The translations under genes and the position numbers were made by a program. 64,000 bases of DNA from Pseudomonas fragi (GTDB lineage: Bacteria > Pseudomonadota > Gammaproteobacteria > Pseudomonadales > Pseudomonadaceae), in the NCBI RefSeq assembly GCF_900105835.1, contig NZ_LT629783.1, positions 1,798,001 to 1,862,000 on the forward strand, in the 5' to 3' direction. This document shows, in pieces, positions 44,749-55,025 of this stretch. The notes beneath the pieces are model-generated. The model saw nothing but the letters and a program-made list of their open reading frames with translations. It was not told where the DNA came from and did not search any database. Each line of letters opens with the position of its first letter. Position 1 is the stretch's first letter.

Positions 44749-44825
44749 TGGTGCACTCGACAGGATTCGAACCTGTGACCGCTCGGTTCGTAGCCGAGTA
44801 CTCTATCCAGCTGAGCTACGAGTGC
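44749..44825 (-). tRNA. tRNA-Arg (anticodon ACG), copy 1
   Basis: A 77-nt tRNA on the reverse strand with acceptor GCACTCG/CGAGTGC, anticodon loop CTACGAA (ACG, read as ICG) and encoded CCA. It is identical to the three copies to the right, each set 147 nt apart. Confidence 0.96.
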
Positions 44826-44895
44826 AAGTTGTGTTTGATAGACCAGACCACCCTGGTTGAAGCCAAGTTAATCGCCGAAGCAATTGACTCTTAAA

Positions 44896-44972
44896 TGGTG
44901 CACTCGACAGGATTCGAACCTGTGACCGCTCGGTTCGTAGCCGAGTACTCTATCCAGCTGAGCTACGAGTGC
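44896..44972 (-). tRNA. tRNA-Arg (anticodon ACG), copy 2
   Basis: Identical to copy 1. The 70-nt spacer to each side is also repeated, with one base change (GCCGAAGC versus GCCGCAGC). Confidence 0.96.
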
Positions 44973-45042
44973 AAGTTGTGTTTGATAGACCAGACCACCC
45001 TGGTTGAAGCCAAGTTAATCGCCGCAGCAATTGACTCTTAAA

Positions 45043-45119
45043 TGGTGCACTCGACAGGATTCGAACCTGTGACCGCTCGGTTCGTAGCCGAGTACTCTAT
45101 CCAGCTGAGCTACGAGTGC
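45043..45119 (-). tRNA. tRNA-Arg (anticodon ACG), copy 3
   Basis: Identical to the other copies and in the same 147-nt period. Confidence 0.96.
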
Positions 45120-45189
45120 AAGTTGTGTTTGATAGACCAGACCACCCTGGTTGAAGCCAAGTTAATCGCCGAAGCAATTGACTCTTAAA

Positions 45190-45266
45190 TGGTGCACTCG
45201 ACAGGATTCGAACCTGTGACCGCTCGGTTCGTAGCCGAGTACTCTATCCAGCTGAGCTACGAGTGC
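45190..45266 (-). tRNA. tRNA-Arg (anticodon ACG), copy 4
   Basis: The first of the four to be transcribed on this strand. The common promoter should lie between it and tRNA-Ser at 45373. Confidence 0.96.
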
Positions 45267-45372
45267 ATTTGAAGCGGCGCATTATAGACCGTTGAATCTC
45301 TCTGGCAAGATTTTTTTCAATAATTTCAACAACTTATCGAAACCTGCCAAACCCAACGTGCTACATGAATAA

Positions 45373-45463
45373 TGGCGGAGAAGGGGGGATTCGAACCCCC
45401 GACACCCTTTTGAGATGTACTCCCTTAGCAGGGGAGCGCCTTCGGCCACTCGGCCACCTCTCC
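45373..45463 (-). tRNA. tRNA-Ser (anticodon GCT)
   Basis: The reverse strand folds as a class II tRNA with a long variable arm, acceptor GGAGAGG/CTTCTCC, anticodon loop CTGCTAA (GCT) and encoded CCA. It reads AGC/AGT serine codons. Confidence 0.95.
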
Positions 45464-45524
45464 GCAACACGGGGCGTATAATAACCAGCCTTTTCCCCGC
45501 ATGCAACTAAAAACTTAAATAAAA

Positions 45525-45713
45525 TTAGAGACTTGGTTCTTCGCCCTTTTCATTCTTGATCCGCAGGTAGATCTCTTCACGGTGCACAGCCACTTCCTTG
45601 GGAGCATTCACACCAATGCGCACCTGGTTGCCTTTGACACCGAGAACGGTCACGGTAATTTCGCCATCGCCTATGATCAGGCTTTCCGCACAACGGCGAG
45701 TCAGAATCAGCAT
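45525..45713 (-). CDS. csrA: RNA-binding carbon storage regulator CsrA/RsmA
   Basis: The product has 62 residues, beginning [16 protein letters not shown] with [19 protein letters not shown], the full CsrA/RsmA fold. It binds GGA motifs in mRNA leaders to repress or activate translation, and is kept in check by RsmY/RsmZ-type small RNAs. It sits between lysC and the tRNA-Ser gene, the conserved order alaS-lysC-csrA of gammaproteobacteria. Confidence 0.96.
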   Translation of the reverse strand: MLILTRRCAESLIIGDGEITVTVLGVKGNQVRIGVNAPKEVAVHREEIYLRIKNEKGEEPSL

Positions 45714-45844
45714 ACGTTTCTCCTCACGCTTTCATTTCAGGGACAACAGTCTGCAAAAAAAAAGGGCTTCGGACTACTAGCTAAACAGCTATAGCCCGCC
45801 GCTCCTTAGTATTGACCCGCATGACGACGTACGCCCACACAAGC

Positions 45845-45877
45845 CAAAAAACAAAGGGCGCGGATCAACCGCGCCCC
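45845..45877 (-). terminator. Terminator of lysC
   Basis: GGGCGCGG and CCGCGCCC around ATCAA form an 8-bp stem just beyond lysC; on the minus strand it runs into TTTGTTTTTTGG. csrA therefore likely has its own promoter. Confidence 0.82.
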
Positions 45878-45889
45878 TGGTACAACGTT

Positions 45890-47125
45890 TTACTCGCCCT
45901 GGCGGTCAGGTGCATCCAGATCAAAAGCCGTGTGCAGGGAACGCACGGCCAGCTCCAGGTACTTCTCTTCAATCACCACCGACACTTTGATTTCGGAGGT
46001 GGAGATCATCAGGATATTGATGTTCTCTTTGGCCAGGGATTCAAACATGCGGCTGGCAACGCCTGCGTGGGAGCGCATGCCCACACCGACAATCGAGACC
46101 TTGGCAATGTTGGTGTCACCCACCACTTCGCGAGCACCGATTTCGCGAGCAGTGTTTTCCAGCACGCTTTGCGCCGCGTTGTAGTCATTGCGGTGCACGG
46201 TAAAGGTGAAATCGGTGGTGTTATCGTGCGCAACGTTCTGCACGATCATGTCGACTTCGATGTTGGCCGCGCTGATCGGGCCCAGAATCTTGAACGCCAC
46301 GCCCGGGGTATCCGGCACGCCACGGATGGTCAGCTTGGCTTCGTCGCGATTGAACGCGATACCAGAAATGATCGGCTGTTCCATGGATTCCTCTTCATCA
46401 ATAGTAATGAGGGTACCTGGACCCTCCTTGAAGCTGTGCAAAACGCGCAGCGGAACGTTGTACTTGCCGGCGAACTCGACTGCGCGGATCTGCAACACCT
46501 TGGAGCCCAGGCTGGCCATTTCCAGCATTTCCTCGAAGGTGATCTTTTCCAGGCGCTGGGCCTTGGCCACTACCCGCGGATCGGTGGTGTAAACGCCATC
46601 GACATCGGTATAGATCTGGCATTCATCGGCCTTGAGGGCCGCTGCCAGCGCTACACCTGTAGTGTCGGAGCCACCACGGCCCAGCGTGGTGATATTGCCG
46701 AGCTCGTCAACACCCTGGAAACCTGCAACCACAACCACACGCCCGGCCTGCAGGTCTGCGCGAATCTTCTGGTCGTCAATTTTCAGGATGCGGGCTTTGG
46801 TGTGCGAACTGTCCGTAAGGATGCGCACCTGGCTACCGGTGTAGGACACCGCTGGCACGCCGCGCTTGTTCAGCGCCATGGACAGCAGACCAATGGTCAC
46901 CTGCTCACCCGTGGATACAATCATATCCAGCTCCCGCGGCAACGGCTGATCGCTGATCTGCTTGGCCAGGTCGATGAGGCGATTGGTTTCACCGCTCATT
47001 GCCGAAAGCACGATCACCAGATCATTGCCGGCTTCGCGGAACTTCTTAACTTTATCGGCGACCTGCTCGATTCTCTCGACAGTGCCGACCGAGGTGCCTC
47101 CGAATTTCTGTACGATCAAAGCCAT
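45890..47125 (-). CDS. lysC: Aspartokinase
   Basis: The product has 411 residues. The kinase domain opens with VQKFGGTSVG and has TLGRGGSDTTGVALA; two ACT domains lie in the last 150 residues. It phosphorylates aspartate, the first step to lysine, threonine, methionine and diaminopimelate, and ACT domains give feedback control by end products. An internal ATG could produce the separate beta chain seen in related enzymes. It follows alaS. Confidence 0.96.
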   Translation of the reverse strand: MALIVQKFGGTSVGTVERIEQVADKVKKFREAGNDLVIVLSAMSGETNRLIDLAKQISDQPLPRELDMIVSTGEQVTIGLLSMALNKRGVPAVSYTGSQVRILTDSSHTKARILKIDDQKIRADLQAGRVVVVAGFQGVDELGNITTLGRGGSDTTGVALAAALKADECQIYTDVDGVYTTDPRVVAKAQRLEKITFEEMLEMASLGSKVLQIRAVEFAGKYNVPLRVLHSFKEGPGTLITIDEEESMEQPIISGIAFNRDEAKLTIRGVPDTPGVAFKILGPISAANIEVDMIVQNVAHDNTTDFTFTVHRNDYNAAQSVLENTAREIGAREVVGDTNIAKVSIVGVGMRSHAGVASRMFESLAKENINILMISTSEIKVSVVIEEKYLELAVRSLHTAFDLDAPDRQGE

Positions 47126-47173
47126 TTCAAAGCAGCCTCAGCCCCTAAAGGGCGCCCATTTATCATTCAAACG

Positions 47174-47200
47174 ACGCGCCGTTACTAGACAACGGCGCGT
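47174..47200 (-). terminator. Possible terminator between alaS and lysC
   Basis: ACGCGCCGTT and AACGGCGCGT pair as a perfect 10-bp stem with a 7-nt loop right after alaS. The T-run is weak, so read-through to lysC is likely. Confidence 0.5.
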
Positions 47201-47208
47201 TCTGGACC

Positions 47209-49827
47209 TCAGATACCCTGCTCGACAAATGGCACGGTCAGGGCCAGCGCGGCGTCCAGGGCTGCAGCATCAACACCGCCGCCTTGCGCCATGTCCGGAC
47301 GACCACCGCCCTTCCCGCCCACTGCCGCAGCAGCCTGCTTCATCAAATCACCGGCTTTGAGTTGGCCAGTCAGGTCCTTGGTCACGCCTGCAACCAGTAC
47401 AACCTTGTCTTCATGGACACTGCCGAGCAGGATCACTGCACGACCGAGCTTGTTCTTCAGCTGATCAACCAGCGCCAGAAGCGCCTTGCCATCTTGACCG
47501 TCCAGGCGAGCGGTCAATACTTTCACGCCTTTTACGTCCACTGCCGACGATGACAGGTCATCACCGGCAGCGCTTGCGGCCTTGGCCTGCAATTGCTCAA
47601 GCTGTTTTTCCAGCTGGCGGTTACGTTCGAGCACAGCCGACAGTTTGTCGACCAGGTTCTCGCGCGAACCCTTGACCAGGCTGGCAGCTTCCTTGAGCTG
47701 CTCTTCGGCAGCATTCAGGTAAGCCAGTGCGGCTGCGCCGGTCACGGCTTCAATACGACGAATACCCGAGGCTACGCCACCTTCGCTGATGATTTTCATC
47801 AGGCCGATATCACCGGTGCGCTTGGCGTGGATACCGCCACACAGCTCAACCGAGAAATCGCCGCCCATGCTCAGCACGCGCACGTTGTCGCCGTACTTCT
47901 CGCCAAACAGCGCCATGGCGCCTTTTTGCTTGGCGGTTTCGATGTCGGTTTCTTCGGTTTCGACCGGTGTGTTCTTGCGAATCTCGGCGTTGACGATATC
48001 TTCCAGCGCCTTGATCTGCTCAGGCTTGATCGCTTCAAAGTGGCTGAAGTCGAAACGCATGCGCTGGCTGTCTACCAGGGAACCCTTCTGCTGAACGTGT
48101 TCGCCCAGCACCTGGCGCAACGCTGCGTGCAGCAAGTGCGTGGCCGAGTGGTTCAGGGCCGTGGCGTGACGCACATCGGCATCCACCTGGGCATCAACGG
48201 TTTCGCCCACTTTCAGGCCGCCCGCAGCAACCACACCGTGATGCAGGAAGGCACCGCCGGTCTTGGTGGTGTCGCGCACATCAAAGCGCGCAGCGCCAGC
48301 TTGCAGGTAACCGCAATCGCCGACCTGACCACCCGATTCGGCATAGAACGGGGTCTGGTCAAGAATCACCACGCCCTCGTCGCCTTCGTTCAGGCTGGTA
48401 ACCGACTGCCCTTCTTTGTACAGGGCAACCACTTTGGCCGAAGCCTGGGTAGCGTTGTAACCAACAAACTCGGTCGGCACGTCGACCTTGACCAGGGTGT
48501 TGTAGTCCAGGCCAAAGGAGCTGGCCGAACGGGCACGCACACGCTGGGCTTCCATCTCGCGCTCGAAGCCTTCTTCGTCCACGGTCAGGTTACGCTCGCG
48601 GGCGATATCTGCGGTCAGGTCCATCGGGAAGCCGTAGGTGTCGTAGAGTTTGAACACTACGTCACCAGGTACCACGGTGCCCTTGAGCTCGGCCAGGTCC
48701 AGTTCGAGGATTTTCAGGCCCTGTTCCAGGGTCTTGGAGAACTGCTCTTCTTCAGCTTTAAGCACGCGCTCGATGTTGGCCTGCTCGCGCACCAGCTCCG
48801 GGAAGCTTTCACCCATCTCGGCAACCAGGGCCGCGACGATCTTGTAGAAGAAATTGCCGGTAGCGCCCAGCTTGTTACCGTGACGGCAGGCGCGACGAAT
48901 GATGCGGCGCAGTACATAGCCGCGGCCTTCGTTCGACGGCAGCACGCCATCGGCGATCAGGAAGCTGCACGAACGGATATGGTCCGCTACAACCTTGAGC
49001 GAGGCCTGGCCTTCGTTGGCGCAGCCGATCGCGTCAGCCGCTGCGGTCAGCAGGCTCTGGAACAGGTCGATATCGTAGTTGGAGTTGACGTGCTGCATCA
49101 CCGCACTGATCCGCTCCAGGCCCATGCCGGTGTCTACCGACGGCGCTGGCAACGGATGCAACACGCCATCGGCGGTGCGGTTGAACTGCATGAACACGTT
49201 GTTCCAGATTTCGATGTAACGATCACCGTCTTCGTCTGGCGAGCCCGGCGGGCCACCCCAGATTTCCGGGCCGTGATCGTAGAAAATCTCGGTGCACGGA
49301 CCGCACGGGCCGGTATCGCCCATGGTCCAGAAGTTGTCGGATGCGTAAGGCGCGCCCTTGTTGTCACCGATGCGGATCATGCGCTCGGCAGGTACGCCGA
49401 CGTCTTTGGTCCAGATGTCATAGGCTTCGTCATCGCTGGCGTAGACGGTTACCCAGAGCTTGTCTTTAGGCAGCTTGAGCACACCGGTCAGGAAGGTCCA
49501 GGCGAAGTTGATCGCATCCTTCTTGAAATAATCGCCAAAGCTGAAGTTGCCGAGCATTTCAAAGAAAGTGTGGTGACGGGCGGTGTAACCGACGTTTTCC
49601 AGGTCGCTGTTCTTGCCGCCGGCCCGCACGCACTTCTGGCTGCTGGTCGCCCGGGTGTAGGCACGTTTTTCTTGACCCAGGAAACAGTCCTTGAACTGGT
49701 TCATCCCCGCGTTGGTGAACAGCAGGGTCGGGTCGTTATTAGGGACCAAGGAGCTGGAAGGGACACGGGTGTGACCTTGCTCCTCGAAGAAGCGAAGGAA
49801 GGCTTCACGGATTTCTGCGCTTTTCAT
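47209..49827 (-). CDS. alaS: Alanyl-tRNA synthetase
   Basis: The product has 872 residues, the normal length. The class II catalytic core opens with [15 protein letters not shown], the editing domain has the zinc-binding [11 protein letters not shown] and [13 protein letters not shown], and a C-Ala domain ([20 protein letters not shown] glycine-rich region) ends the protein. It charges tRNA-Ala and clears mischarged Ser and Gly. The ATG at 49827 follows GGAAGAACC; a 22-codon upstream extension is not conserved. Confidence 0.97.
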   Translation of the reverse strand: MKSAEIREAFLRFFEEQGHTRVPSSSLVPNNDPTLLFTNAGMNQFKDCFLGQEKRAYTRATSSQKCVRAGGKNSDLENVGYTARHHTFFEMLGNFSFGDYFKKDAINFAWTFLTGVLKLPKDKLWVTVYASDDEAYDIWTKDVGVPAERMIRIGDNKGAPYASDNFWTMGDTGPCGPCTEIFYDHGPEIWGGPPGSPDEDGDRYIEIWNNVFMQFNRTADGVLHPLPAPSVDTGMGLERISAVMQHVNSNYDIDLFQSLLTAAADAIGCANEGQASLKVVADHIRSCSFLIADGVLPSNEGRGYVLRRIIRRACRHGNKLGATGNFFYKIVAALVAEMGESFPELVREQANIERVLKAEEEQFSKTLEQGLKILELDLAELKGTVVPGDVVFKLYDTYGFPMDLTADIARERNLTVDEEGFEREMEAQRVRARSASSFGLDYNTLVKVDVPTEFVGYNATQASAKVVALYKEGQSVTSLNEGDEGVVILDQTPFYAESGGQVGDCGYLQAGAARFDVRDTTKTGGAFLHHGVVAAGGLKVGETVDAQVDADVRHATALNHSATHLLHAALRQVLGEHVQQKGSLVDSQRMRFDFSHFEAIKPEQIKALEDIVNAEIRKNTPVETEETDIETAKQKGAMALFGEKYGDNVRVLSMGGDFSVELCGGIHAKRTGDIGLMKIISEGGVASGIRRIEAVTGAAALAYLNAAEEQLKEAASLVKGSRENLVDKLSAVLERNRQLEKQLEQLQAKAASAAGDDLSSSAVDVKGVKVLTARLDGQDGKALLALVDQLKNKLGRAVILLGSVHEDKVVLVAGVTKDLTGQLKAGDLMKQAAAAVGGKGGGRPDMAQGGGVDAAALDAALALTVPFVEQGI

Positions 49828-49973
49828 AGGTTCTTCCACGGAGGCTGCGGCCAGAGGCAAGTAAATCACGTCAATCGACAGTGCGACTCGCAAAGGGCCG
49901 CATTATATCGGCCCTTCGCCCCGGGTACAGCGTGTTTATACGATAGCGACAAGCAATTGGACGGATTGAAAGC

Positions 49974-50978
49974 TTATTGGCGGGAAAACTCGGCAAAAAC
50001 AGCGATTACCTGCTCGATCTGACTGCGACTGACATCCATGTGCGTCACCATTCGCAAGCGCGGCGCCGCGCTGAGCCTGATGCCCTGCTCCGCCGCAAAG
50101 GCCTTGAGCGCCTCGGCGCGATCACCAACCTGGGCGTAGACCATATTGGTCTGCACCGGCTCGACGTCATAGCCGGCTGCGCGCAGGCCGTCTGCCAGCA
50201 ACTGGGCGTTGGCATGGTCATCAGCCAGGCGCGCCACCTGATGATCCAGCGCATACAGCCCGGCAGCCGCCAGCTGACCGGCCTGGCGCATGCCGCCGCC
50301 GACCATCTTGCGCAGGCGCCGCGCCCGGGTGATCAAGTCGGCGGTGCCGCACAACACCGAGCCCACCGGCGCACCCAGGCCCTTGGACAGGCACACCGAG
50401 ACCGAGTCGAAGTGGCGGGTGATATCACCGGCATCAACCCCCAGCTTGACCGCTGCGTTGTACAGCCTTGCGCCATCGAGATGCAGGGCCAGGCCGTGCT
50501 CACGGGTCAGCCGGCTGGCTGCCGCCAGGTACTCGGTGGGCAGCACCTTGCCCTGCATGGTGTTTTCCAGCGCGAGCAGGCGGGTGCGGGCAAAATGGAA
50601 GTCATCGGGCTTGATCGCGGCAGCCACCTGCTCCAGATCAAGCGAGCCATCGGCCTGCACCTCCAGCGGCTGCGGCTGGATGGAACCCAGGACCGCCGCC
50701 CCGCCGCCTTCATACTTATAGGTGTGGGCCTGCTGCCCCACGATATATTCATCACCGCGCCCGCAATGGGCCATCAGCGCCAGCAGGTTGCTCATGGTGC
50801 CGGTGGGCACGAATAGCCCTTTGGCAAAGCCCAGGCGCAATGCCAGCTCGGACTCCAGCTTGTTGACTGAAGGATCTTCGCCATACACATCGTCGCCCAG
50901 CGGCGCATTGGCCATGGCCTCGCGCATGCCGGTGGTGGGTTGGGTCACGGTGTCACTACGAAGATCGATAACAGACAT
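49974..50978 (-). CDS. ltaE: Low-specificity L-threonine aldolase
   Basis: The product has 334 residues, a PLP-dependent fold type I enzyme that begins [11 protein letters not shown] and has [18 protein letters not shown] and the PLP lysine in [16 protein letters not shown] near 200. It splits threonine or allo-threonine into glycine and acetaldehyde. It stands alone upstream of alaS on the same strand. Confidence 0.92.
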   Translation of the reverse strand: MSVIDLRSDTVTQPTTGMREAMANAPLGDDVYGEDPSVNKLESELALRLGFAKGLFVPTGTMSNLLALMAHCGRGDEYIVGQQAHTYKYEGGGAAVLGSIQPQPLEVQADGSLDLEQVAAAIKPDDFHFARTRLLALENTMQGKVLPTEYLAAASRLTREHGLALHLDGARLYNAAVKLGVDAGDITRHFDSVSVCLSKGLGAPVGSVLCGTADLITRARRLRKMVGGGMRQAGQLAAAGLYALDHQVARLADDHANAQLLADGLRAAGYDVEPVQTNMVYAQVGDRAEALKAFAAEQGIRLSAAPRLRMVTHMDVSRSQIEQVIAVFAEFSRQ

Positions 50979-51196
50979 GGCAAAGGCCTCGGCAAGGTTT
51001 GATCAGTGCTGAATGCTAAACATGCAATTCCCGTCAGAACAAGCCTACTCTGCAGTGGGCGACAATATTCGGATGTTCATGTAAGAACTTACTTATTAAG
51101 CAAGCGAAAAAACTGATAGCTATTAGCAAAAAGCATCAATGCACACTTGAATTATTTGTGATACAAAATGCCCGCCGCCAGAATGGCTGGCGGCAA
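50979..51196. other. AT-rich region with promoter of the riboswitch transcript
   Basis: No gene is seen. The region is AT-rich up to 51170 and ends in the hairpin GCCGCCAG-AATGG-CTGGCGGC (51174-51194) immediately before the riboswitch. The exact promoter could not be fixed. Confidence 0.5.
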
Positions 51197-51359
51197 CGTT
51201 CTCAGGGCGGGGTGCGACTCCCCACCGGCGGTAATTGCGCGCAAAGCGCATAGCCCGCGAGCGCTTGGCAGATTCCGGCTCCGGTTGAGAATAGGTCAAG
51301 GTCAGCAGACCCGGTGTGATCCCGGGGCCGACGGTCATAGTCCGGATGAAGAGAGAACG
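51197..51359 (+). ncRNA. FMN riboswitch (RFN element)
   Basis: The conserved RFN core is clear: AGGGCGGGGTGCGACTCCCC then ACCGGCGGTA, later AGACCCGGTGTGA, and the closing GGATGAAGAGAGAA. Helix P1 pairs CGTTCTC (51197-51203) with GAGAACG (51353-51359). It senses FMN and should repress the lumazine synthase gene 134 nt downstream when flavin is plentiful. Confidence 0.95.
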
Positions 51360-51386
51360 GGATTGGCGCCAAAGGGCCGTCAACCG

Positions 51387-51428
51387 GGTGGGCAAGTGGC
51401 GATGCCGAACAGCCGTGCGCTGCCCACC
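51387..51428 (+). promoter_or_regulatory. Riboswitch expression platform hairpin
   Basis: GGTGGGCA and TGCCCACC form a perfect 8-bp stem between the riboswitch and ribH. The T-run after it is short (CCCTTTAAT), so it may work in translation or as a weak terminator. Confidence 0.5.
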
Positions 51429-51493
51429 TGAACGCACCCTTTAATCCCATTCGATTCATATGCCCTGTTTTTCACACAAACAGGAATCTGAAC

Positions 51494-51988
51494 ATGCAAC
51501 CTACAGCTATTCACCACAACGAACGTGTCGCGTTTATCCAGGCTTCCTGGCACAAAGAGATTGTCGACCAGAGCCGCAAAGGCTTCCTGGCCGAAATGCT
51601 GGTGCTGGGCTATCAGGAAAGTGACATCGATTTCTTCGAAGTCGGCGGCGCGTTCGAGATCCCGCTGCACGCCAAGCTGCTGGCCAAGACCGGTCGTTAC
51701 GCCGGGATCGTCGGCGCCGCCCTGGTCGTGGATGGCGGCATCTACCGTCACGATTTTGTTGCCCAGTCGGTCGTCAGCGGCCTGATGCAAGTGCAACTTG
51801 AAACCGAAGTGCCGGTGTTCTCCGTCAGCCTGACCCCGCACCACTTCCATGCCGGCGAAGAGCATCAGAAGTTTTTCTTTGAGCACTTCGTTCACAAGGG
51901 CCAGGAAGCGGCCAGGACGTGCGTGGATACGCTGCAGAAAATCCGCGCTATCAAGCGCCTGGATCCGCAGCAAAAGCGCGCGGTGTAA
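51494..51988 (+). CDS. ribH: 6,7-dimethyl-8-ribityllumazine synthase (type II, RibH2-like)
   Basis: The product has 164 residues. It has VAFIQASWHKEIVDQ, GAFEIPLHAKLLAKTGRYAGI and the catalytic histidine region GIYRHDFVAQSV; the LTPHHFH stretch replaces the LTTE-type end of the main RibH, which fits the riboswitch-controlled second lumazine synthase. It makes the riboflavin precursor lumazine. It is not next to other rib genes, so it is a stand-alone FMN-controlled copy. AGGAATC precedes the ATG. Confidence 0.88.
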   Translation: MQPTAIHHNERVAFIQASWHKEIVDQSRKGFLAEMLVLGYQESDIDFFEVGGAFEIPLHAKLLAKTGRYAGIVGAALVVDGGIYRHDFVAQSVVSGLMQVQLETEVPVFSVSLTPHHFHAGEEHQKFFFEHFVHKGQEAARTCVDTLQKIRAIKRLDPQQKRAV

Positions 51989-51999
51989 TACAGCTGCAA

Positions 52000-52034
52000 G
52001 CCTGCACCGCAGCCCGAACAGGGTCGGTGCAGGC
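52000..52034. terminator. Possible terminator after ribH
   Basis: GCCTGCACC and GGTGCAGGC form a 9-bp stem with a 17-nt loop just past the ribH stop. No T-run follows. Confidence 0.4.
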
Positions 52035-52143
52035 AGAGCGATAACTATGTAAAGCACACCCGGGCTCTCAAAGCGTTTCAATCGTCTGCAACTGGTGCTC
52101 AGCCACCTCTCGACCATTGATACCACTCTTTGGAATCTCGCCC

Positions 52144-53649
52144 ATGTGCCCTACTCCTCCACTTGCAACAACAGACCCGCAACCCGCCACCCATCATTTC
52201 GAGTTCGACGGCGCAGCCCGCGCGCCCCTTGAGCGAACCCGCACAGAGGTCACAACACCTCTGCCCAATGTGACTGAAACCACTGTCCAGAGCATTCTTC
52301 ATATTGGTGATAACGCCACCCTCGTGCGCTACGTAAGCGAATCCGTGCTGTATCCCGCGCCTGTTGATCGCCTGGTGTTCAGCGCCACTGTGCCGCGTGC
52401 ATCCATCTGCGTCAGCAAAGGCAAAAACGATACGCTTGTGATCGACCTGAACCATGAGCGCTATATGATAAAACCGGCCAGCGCGAAACAAATCATCGAA
52501 ATCCATACCCGGCATGGCGATGACACGGTCTATATCGCTGACACCATCAAAAATCGGCTGCATATCGAGACTGGCGCCGGCCACGACACCGTAGTCTCGA
52601 GCTCGGGTTACGCCACCATTAAAACTGGCAGCGGCGATGACCTGGTGATGACGCGTGAAGGCATCAGCTATATAGAAACCGCAGACGGCAACGACATTGT
52701 CAGTGCCAACGGGTCAGGCACCGTAGTTGCCTATACCGGCAAAGGAGATGACTTTTTTCGTGGCGGCACAGGCCTGGCCTATGTGGATGCTGGCCAGGGC
52801 AACGACACACTGACAGGCGGCCAGGGCCACAACATCCTGTGCGGCGCTGAAGGTGACGATCTGATAACTGCTGGCCCGCGATCCAATGTCATTTACCCGG
52901 GACAAGGCAGCAACATCCTTAACGAACTCAAACAGACCGACACGGTTTTCACCGAGAGTGAGCCCACCCATCTTTCAGAGGGGCAAGTGATAACTGCCAA
53001 GGAGGCTGAAAACACCTCGGGCAGGCCCGGCCCGAAATCATTCAAGGTCAGTGCCAAACCGCTGTCCGAATCCGGTTTTATCATTCAAGGCAGCGATGAG
53101 TTTATCGAGCGGGTGAAGAACGACTTGACGCAGCTTCTTGGCTCCGGTGTTGGCCACCAGTTGCTTTCAGCGCTTACCCAAAGCATTCGCCAGAGCCACA
53201 AGCCCATTACCATCGCCGAACTCAAGCATATCGACAGCGGCCTGTACATTCCAAACCTGGGCGATGGCAGGTCCTACATCAAGGTCGACAAGGCAGGCCT
53301 GCCGGACTTCGGCGGCACGATTTACTACAACCCGTCATTCGCCAGGTACGGCTTTATACCCTTGGTCGTCCTCTATCACGAACTTTGCCACGCTTACAAT
53401 TTCGTCACCGGAACCCAATTCCAGGGTTTGAGCCCCGACGGTCATGGCGGCACCAAAGCTGCACCGCAAGTGAGCAACTATGAGTTGCAGGCCGCCGGTT
53501 TACCTTGCAACGTGGCGCCGTTTGACTTCGATCAGGACCCCACCACCCCGGCCCTGACCACCAATCCCAAGCCCTTTAGCGAAAACGGCTTGCGCGAAGA
53601 GTTGGGCCTGCCCCTGCGCAAAACCTACATAACCTACTCGGATGACTAG
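52144..53649 (+). CDS. M91-type zinc metallopeptidase with RTX-like repeats
   Basis: The product has 501 residues. The N-terminal 45 are polar, Pro/Thr-rich and without a signal peptide. Residues about 145-260 hold several Gly-Asp repeats ([26 protein letters not shown]) like RTX calcium-binding turns. The C-terminal domain has HELCHAYN with H412, E413 and H416, and a likely third ligand E447 in NYELQ, as in the M91/NleD-HopH1 peptidases that act as type III effectors. It is probably a secreted protease or toxin; the target is unknown. No hrp box was found before it. Its TAG stop shares the CTAG with the stop of the convergent aruE. Confidence 0.7.
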   Translation: MCPTPPLATTDPQPATHHFEFDGAARAPLERTRTEVTTPLPNVTETTVQSILHIGDNATLVRYVSESVLYPAPVDRLVFSATVPRASICVSKGKNDTLVIDLNHERYMIKPASAKQIIEIHTRHGDDTVYIADTIKNRLHIETGAGHDTVVSSSGYATIKTGSGDDLVMTREGISYIETADGNDIVSANGSGTVVAYTGKGDDFFRGGTGLAYVDAGQGNDTLTGGQGHNILCGAEGDDLITAGPRSNVIYPGQGSNILNELKQTDTVFTESEPTHLSEGQVITAKEAENTSGRPGPKSFKVSAKPLSESGFIIQGSDEFIERVKNDLTQLLGSGVGHQLLSALTQSIRQSHKPITIAELKHIDSGLYIPNLGDGRSYIKVDKAGLPDFGGTIYYNPSFARYGFIPLVVLYHELCHAYNFVTGTQFQGLSPDGHGGTKAAPQVSNYELQAAGLPCNVAPFDFDQDPTTPALTTNPKPFSENGLREELGLPLRKTYITYSDD

Positions 53650-54656
53650 CTCACGGAGGCAAGGGTGGCTGGCTCAATAATCATCCCGGCGCGCAGGCCA
53701 TTCTTGACCTTGGGGTTGGGGAAGATGATCCGCGCGCCCTCTTCCTCGACAATCCAGCGGGTTTTGCCGGCGTCCTGCGCCAGCAGATAGCCCTTGGGCA
53801 ACTCACTGAAGTTTTCGACATCGGCGGGCAAGTGCAGGATAAAGGCATCGCTGTGCTTGATGACTTCGCGGGCCACGCTGAACAGCTGCAAGCCGTCGAG
53901 CGAGGTATCGGCCTGCGCCGGCTCGGTGCCTTCGATCATCTGCTGCAAACGCAGCTCAAGACGCTCGACATTGACCCCGCCGTTCTGCCCGAAAGGCCGG
54001 GCCTTGCCCAGCTCAAGGGTAAAGGCCTCGGCGCCCAGCTGATCGTAGGTATAGGCACTGAAGACAATAGAAGGCTTGTTTTGCAGCAACACCGCCTCCA
54101 TCCCGGCCGCACGCAAGCGCGACAGCTCGGAGCGAGAGTGGGCACGACCTTCTTTATAGGGATACAACGCAAACTGCTCGATCTTCGAACCGCGAATGGC
54201 AGTGTGCAAGTCGTAGTGCAGCCGGGTACGCTCAGGCAGGCTGAAAAAGGTTTCGGCCAGGTGCTCAAGCTCGCAGGCCCGCAGGGCCTCGGGGCCGCTG
54301 CTGCTTTCGTGACGACCGTTAAACAGGCGGTTGAGGTCCTCTTCGACAAATCGCGCGCCGGTACGCATGGCACCGGGGTTGCCGAACAAAAACAGAATTC
54401 GTGCACGGGGCTTGATAACGCCCCGTGCGATGGCCTGCAACAGGCGATCGAGCAATTCGATCGGCGCTGTTTCATTGCCATGCACGCCGGCCGACAACAA
54501 CAGATCCATGCCGTTGTCACGAGCCTCGGGCGGGCGCACTTCAAGTGCGCCTTCGGTCAGCCAGCGCATGCGCACGCCGTCGACAGTCAGTTGAGTCTTC
54601 TCGGCCGGTTCACGTCCGGCCAGGGTCAGTTCAAGCAGTTTGCCGAGAGCGAGCAT
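53646..54656 (-). CDS. aruE: Succinylglutamate desuccinylase
   Basis: The product has 336 residues of the AstE/aspartoacylase family, with zinc-binding [14 protein letters not shown] near 65, [20 protein letters not shown] and [10 protein letters not shown]. It releases succinate from succinylglutamate, the last step of the arginine succinyltransferase route, giving glutamate. It ends the aruCFGDB-x-E operon. Confidence 0.93.
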   Translation of the reverse strand: MLALGKLLELTLAGREPAEKTQLTVDGVRMRWLTEGALEVRPPEARDNGMDLLLSAGVHGNETAPIELLDRLLQAIARGVIKPRARILFLFGNPGAMRTGARFVEEDLNRLFNGRHESSSGPEALRACELEHLAETFFSLPERTRLHYDLHTAIRGSKIEQFALYPYKEGRAHSRSELSRLRAAGMEAVLLQNKPSIVFSAYTYDQLGAEAFTLELGKARPFGQNGGVNVERLELRLQQMIEGTEPAQADTSLDGLQLFSVAREVIKHSDAFILHLPADVENFSELPKGYLLAQDAGKTRWIVEEEGARIIFPNPKVKNGLRAGMIIEPATLASVS

Positions 54657-54668
54657 AGAGCTTCCTTA

Positions 54669-54956
54669 TCAGTGGTTGCAGTCTGGACCGTGTACATGAC
54701 CGTCTTCGTCATCGCTCATATCAGCCGGTTCCATTTCCAGTTGCAGGCTGACAAGGTTAGTCGCTAATGGACGCAGCAGCAGGTTGGCGTATTCGGCATC
54801 GCCTTCTTCAACGTCAACACCGATCAGCAACTGGCCACGGCCGTCCTGCTGGATCCACAGCTCCTTGCCCTGCCACATCACGGCAACGCGGGTGCAGGAA
54901 GTTTCCAGCTGGGTGCCGTCGGTGTCTTCAAGGATCAGCTTCAGGGTATCGGTCAT
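54669..54956 (-). CDS. Small acidic protein of the aru operon, unknown function
   Basis: The product has 95 residues, acidic, with a short beta-rich body and the C-terminal tail DEDGHVHGPDCNH, whose His/Cys/Asp residues could bind metal. It sits between aruB and aruE as in other Pseudomonas, 12 nt before aruE, so it likely has a pathway-linked but unassigned role. Confidence 0.7.
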   Translation of the reverse strand: MTDTLKLILEDTDGTQLETSCTRVAVMWQGKELWIQQDGRGQLLIGVDVEEGDAEYANLLLRPLATNLVSLQLEMEPADMSDDEDGHVHGPDCNH

Positions 54957-55025
54957 TATGTCGCTCTCATTTTTGGGGGGGAAAGGGGCGTGCCTGGTCT
55001 CATGATCGCTCAGGCACTGCGCCGC

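Noticed and set aside
47593..50022. 809-codon open frame on the plus strand opposite alaS
   Set aside because: It mirrors the whole alaS gene in a complementary frame, has no ribosome site and no recognisable family. alaS is certain.
52000..52143. Search for a hrp box before the M91 protease gene
   Set aside because: CCACTCT and CCACCTC occur but no GGAACC lies at the right distance. HrpL control is not supported.
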